A DNA stretch of 13,917 bases from CAZPLZ01 sp964587525 (GTDB lineage Bacteria; Oederibacteriota; CAKKQC01): NCBI GenBank assembly GCA_964587525.1, contig CAZPLZ010000088.1, positions 1 to 13,917 on the forward strand. Reading direction: 5' to 3'. The notes under the pieces were generated by a model. It had not been told where the DNA came from, searched no databases, and saw only the letters and a program-made list of their open reading frames with translations. The translations under genes were made by a program, and so were the position numbers. Of this stretch, positions 12,506 through 13,917 are shown piece by piece; the first letter of the stretch is position 1, and each line of letters begins with the position of its first letter.

Positions 12506-13917
12506 TCCACAACTCAAGAGCCCTCCGGGCGCTGCTCCTCGGCGTCTTCACCCTCGGGGCACCAGCGAAAGCGTTACCCGCCGCCGTGGCCCAGACGGTC
12601 ACAGAAACCGGCACGGTGATCAGCACCATGACGATCACCGGCATGAGAATCTCGCCATTGAGGGCGGCGCTTTCAGCCAACCCGCCGTTCCCGGCTCCAG
12701 GACAGCGAGTGGCCGTCACGCTGACCGTTTCGAATACAGGTGCGGTCCCCGTCGCCGGCTTGACGGCCGTCCTTCAGGTCATCTCCGGCACGACATACGT
12801 GGCCTCCCTCGGCGGCCCGCAACCTGCCGGCCCTGTCACCGTCCAGCCTGGCGGGGCACAGGCATTTACCTGGAGCTACAGCATTACGGGAGAGGGTGAG
12901 ATCAAGTTGACGGCTTCGGTGACCGGAACCCTTGCCGGCCAGGCGCCAGTGGCCGCCGTCGCTGAAGGCTTCCTCACGGCTCTCATCCTGGCGCAGCTTA
13001 CCGCCGTCCTGTCTCCCAACCCATTGCCGGTGTCGAGCGGCCAATGGTTCGAGGTGGCCATGACCGTCTCCAACACCGGCGGCGTGAAATTTGCCGGTGT
13101 CGTCCCAGGTCTCTGGATCGACGCCGGCACCCNNNNNNNNNNGGCACCCCGCCACTTGCCACCTTACAGTCCGGGCCGGTGCCGCCGGGTCCCGTGACGT
13201 TGAAGCCAGGAGAGGCTGAGGAATTTACCTTCACGTACAGCGCCAACGGCAGCGGGACAGTCACCTTCACCGCCACCGTCACCGGCACAGCGGACCTCTA
13301 CCAACCCGGCTGGCTTTCCCGCAGGACGACCGATGCCGTCGTCACCACGAAGAAGCTGATCGGAATAGCCGCTGAGATGAGGGGTCGGCTGGCCCAGAAA
13401 GCCAAGTTGCTGCTGAACCTGCTGCCCCAGCCTGAGCCCGAGGAAAAGCCGCTGACGAGCTTTGAACTGCCCGACGAGCTGAACTGGGCCACGGACGGAT
13501 TCGTTGACCTCACCCGCTCAGAAGCAGGGGAAGGTGCAACCGATGGACGGTACTCGCTCCGTGCCGAATTTCTCTTATCCCGCGATCTGACCCTCTCACC
13601 GACCGGCGCATGGCACCCCGCCCTGCGCCTTCAGGCCCCCGCCCGGGGAACCAAGAAAACGCTGGCGCCGCGCGATTGGTCCGGTTTCAAAACGTTCAAA
13701 GCTGACTGCTTTAACGAAGGAGCGCAGGTCAGCCTCACGGTGACCCTCACCGACCAGCGGGGCTATCAGTTCGAGACGATACGCCAACTGCCCGCCACCA
13801 GCGCCACGACCATCGAAATCCCCCTCTCGGGCCCAAGAGAAGCCCGCCTGGACCTCAAGCGTTTGGTGGAGCTGAAGCTGGCCGTGGACACCACGAACCT
13901 TAAGGCCCGGCCGGTGC
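12502..13917 (+). CDS. Secreted protein with two CARDB-like repeats and a C-terminal jelly-roll-like domain (partial, contains assembly gap)
   Basis: No specific function is recognised. A signal peptide is visible if reading begins at CTG 12502 or ATC 12505: NSRALRALLLGVFTLGA followed by an AKA or AVA cleavage site. The only canonical start, GTG 12586, would remove it. Two beta-sandwich repeats of about 95 residues (12661-12930 and 12997-13289) share the pattern NPxPxxxGQ...VTxTVSNTGxVxxAG...GPVTxxPGxxxxFTxxYS...TxxVTGT, like CARDB/DUF11 surface repeats. A helical linker follows. Then from about 13452 a domain reads LTSFELPDELNW...GRYSLRAEFLL...DWSGFKTFKADCFNEG, resembling CIA30/carbohydrate-binding jelly rolls. 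The frame changes across the N-gap (13133-13142); downstream the correct frame starts at 13143 and stays open to the window end. It probably acts at the cell surface. Confidence 0.7.
13133..13142. other. Assembly gap (10 N), probably artificial
   Basis: Ten undetermined bases interrupt the secreted-protein gene. The 7 bases before the gap (GGCACCC, 13126-13132) are identical to the 7 after it (13143-13149), as happens when two contigs that truly overlap are joined with a filler. Confidence 0.9.

Noticed and set aside
13143..13197. C terminus of the secreted protein as read straight through the N-gap, ending near 13197
   Set aside because: The frame is shifted by the arbitrary length of the gap. 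The frame starting at 13143 matches the internal repeat and stays open to the window end.

Overview
The window is a GC-rich chromosomal segment from an uncultivated-looking, diderm bacterium. A 10-base run of N marks a scaffold join typical of a metagenome assembly, and signal peptides plus a beta-barrel-like protein imply an outer membrane. The gene families are universal bacterial ones. Two features hint at a candidate phylum: an EF-Tu with a cysteine cluster in its G domain, and an outer-membrane protein carrying a VDIPTA motif that I associate with Omnitrophota-like and related lineages. That placement is a low-confidence inference.

Positions 1-4304 (minus strand) hold a translation operon in transcription order: tRNA-Thr(GGT), tuf, rpmG, tRNA-Trp(CCA), secE, nusG, rplK, rplA, rplJ and rplL (rplL is cut by the window edge). 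A candidate promoter lies at 4333-4362. The operon is very compact. nusG/rplK, rplK/rplA and rplA/rplJ overlap by 1-4 bases, and both tRNAs lie inside the transcript.

Positions 4467-9666 (minus strand) hold a second same-direction set in transcription order: a 670-residue TPR/proline-rich protein, an ExeA-type AAA ATPase, a YraN-family nuclease-like protein, larB and larC. The last two make the nickel-pincer cofactor. The ATPase ribosome-binding site lies in the 3' arm of a hairpin just after the TPR stop codon. yraN has no ordinary start codon at the expected place.

Positions 9703-13917 (plus strand) run divergently: nadD (NAD synthesis), rsfS (ribosome silencing), a signal-peptide beta-barrel candidate, accA (fatty-acid synthesis), and a secreted repeat protein that runs off the end. 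The last gene crosses the N-gap. The flanks of the gap share 7 bases, and collapsing them restores one reading frame and a clean alignment between two internal repeats, so the gap may be artificial.

Most of the window is core housekeeping. The items most worth a second look are the altered guanine-recognition motif and cysteine cluster in EF-Tu, the hairpin coupling between the TPR and ATPase genes, the non-canonical starts of yraN and the last gene, and the likely false gap. I see no CRISPR array, insertion sequence, phage gene or defence system. No gene-free stretch exceeds about 165 bases.
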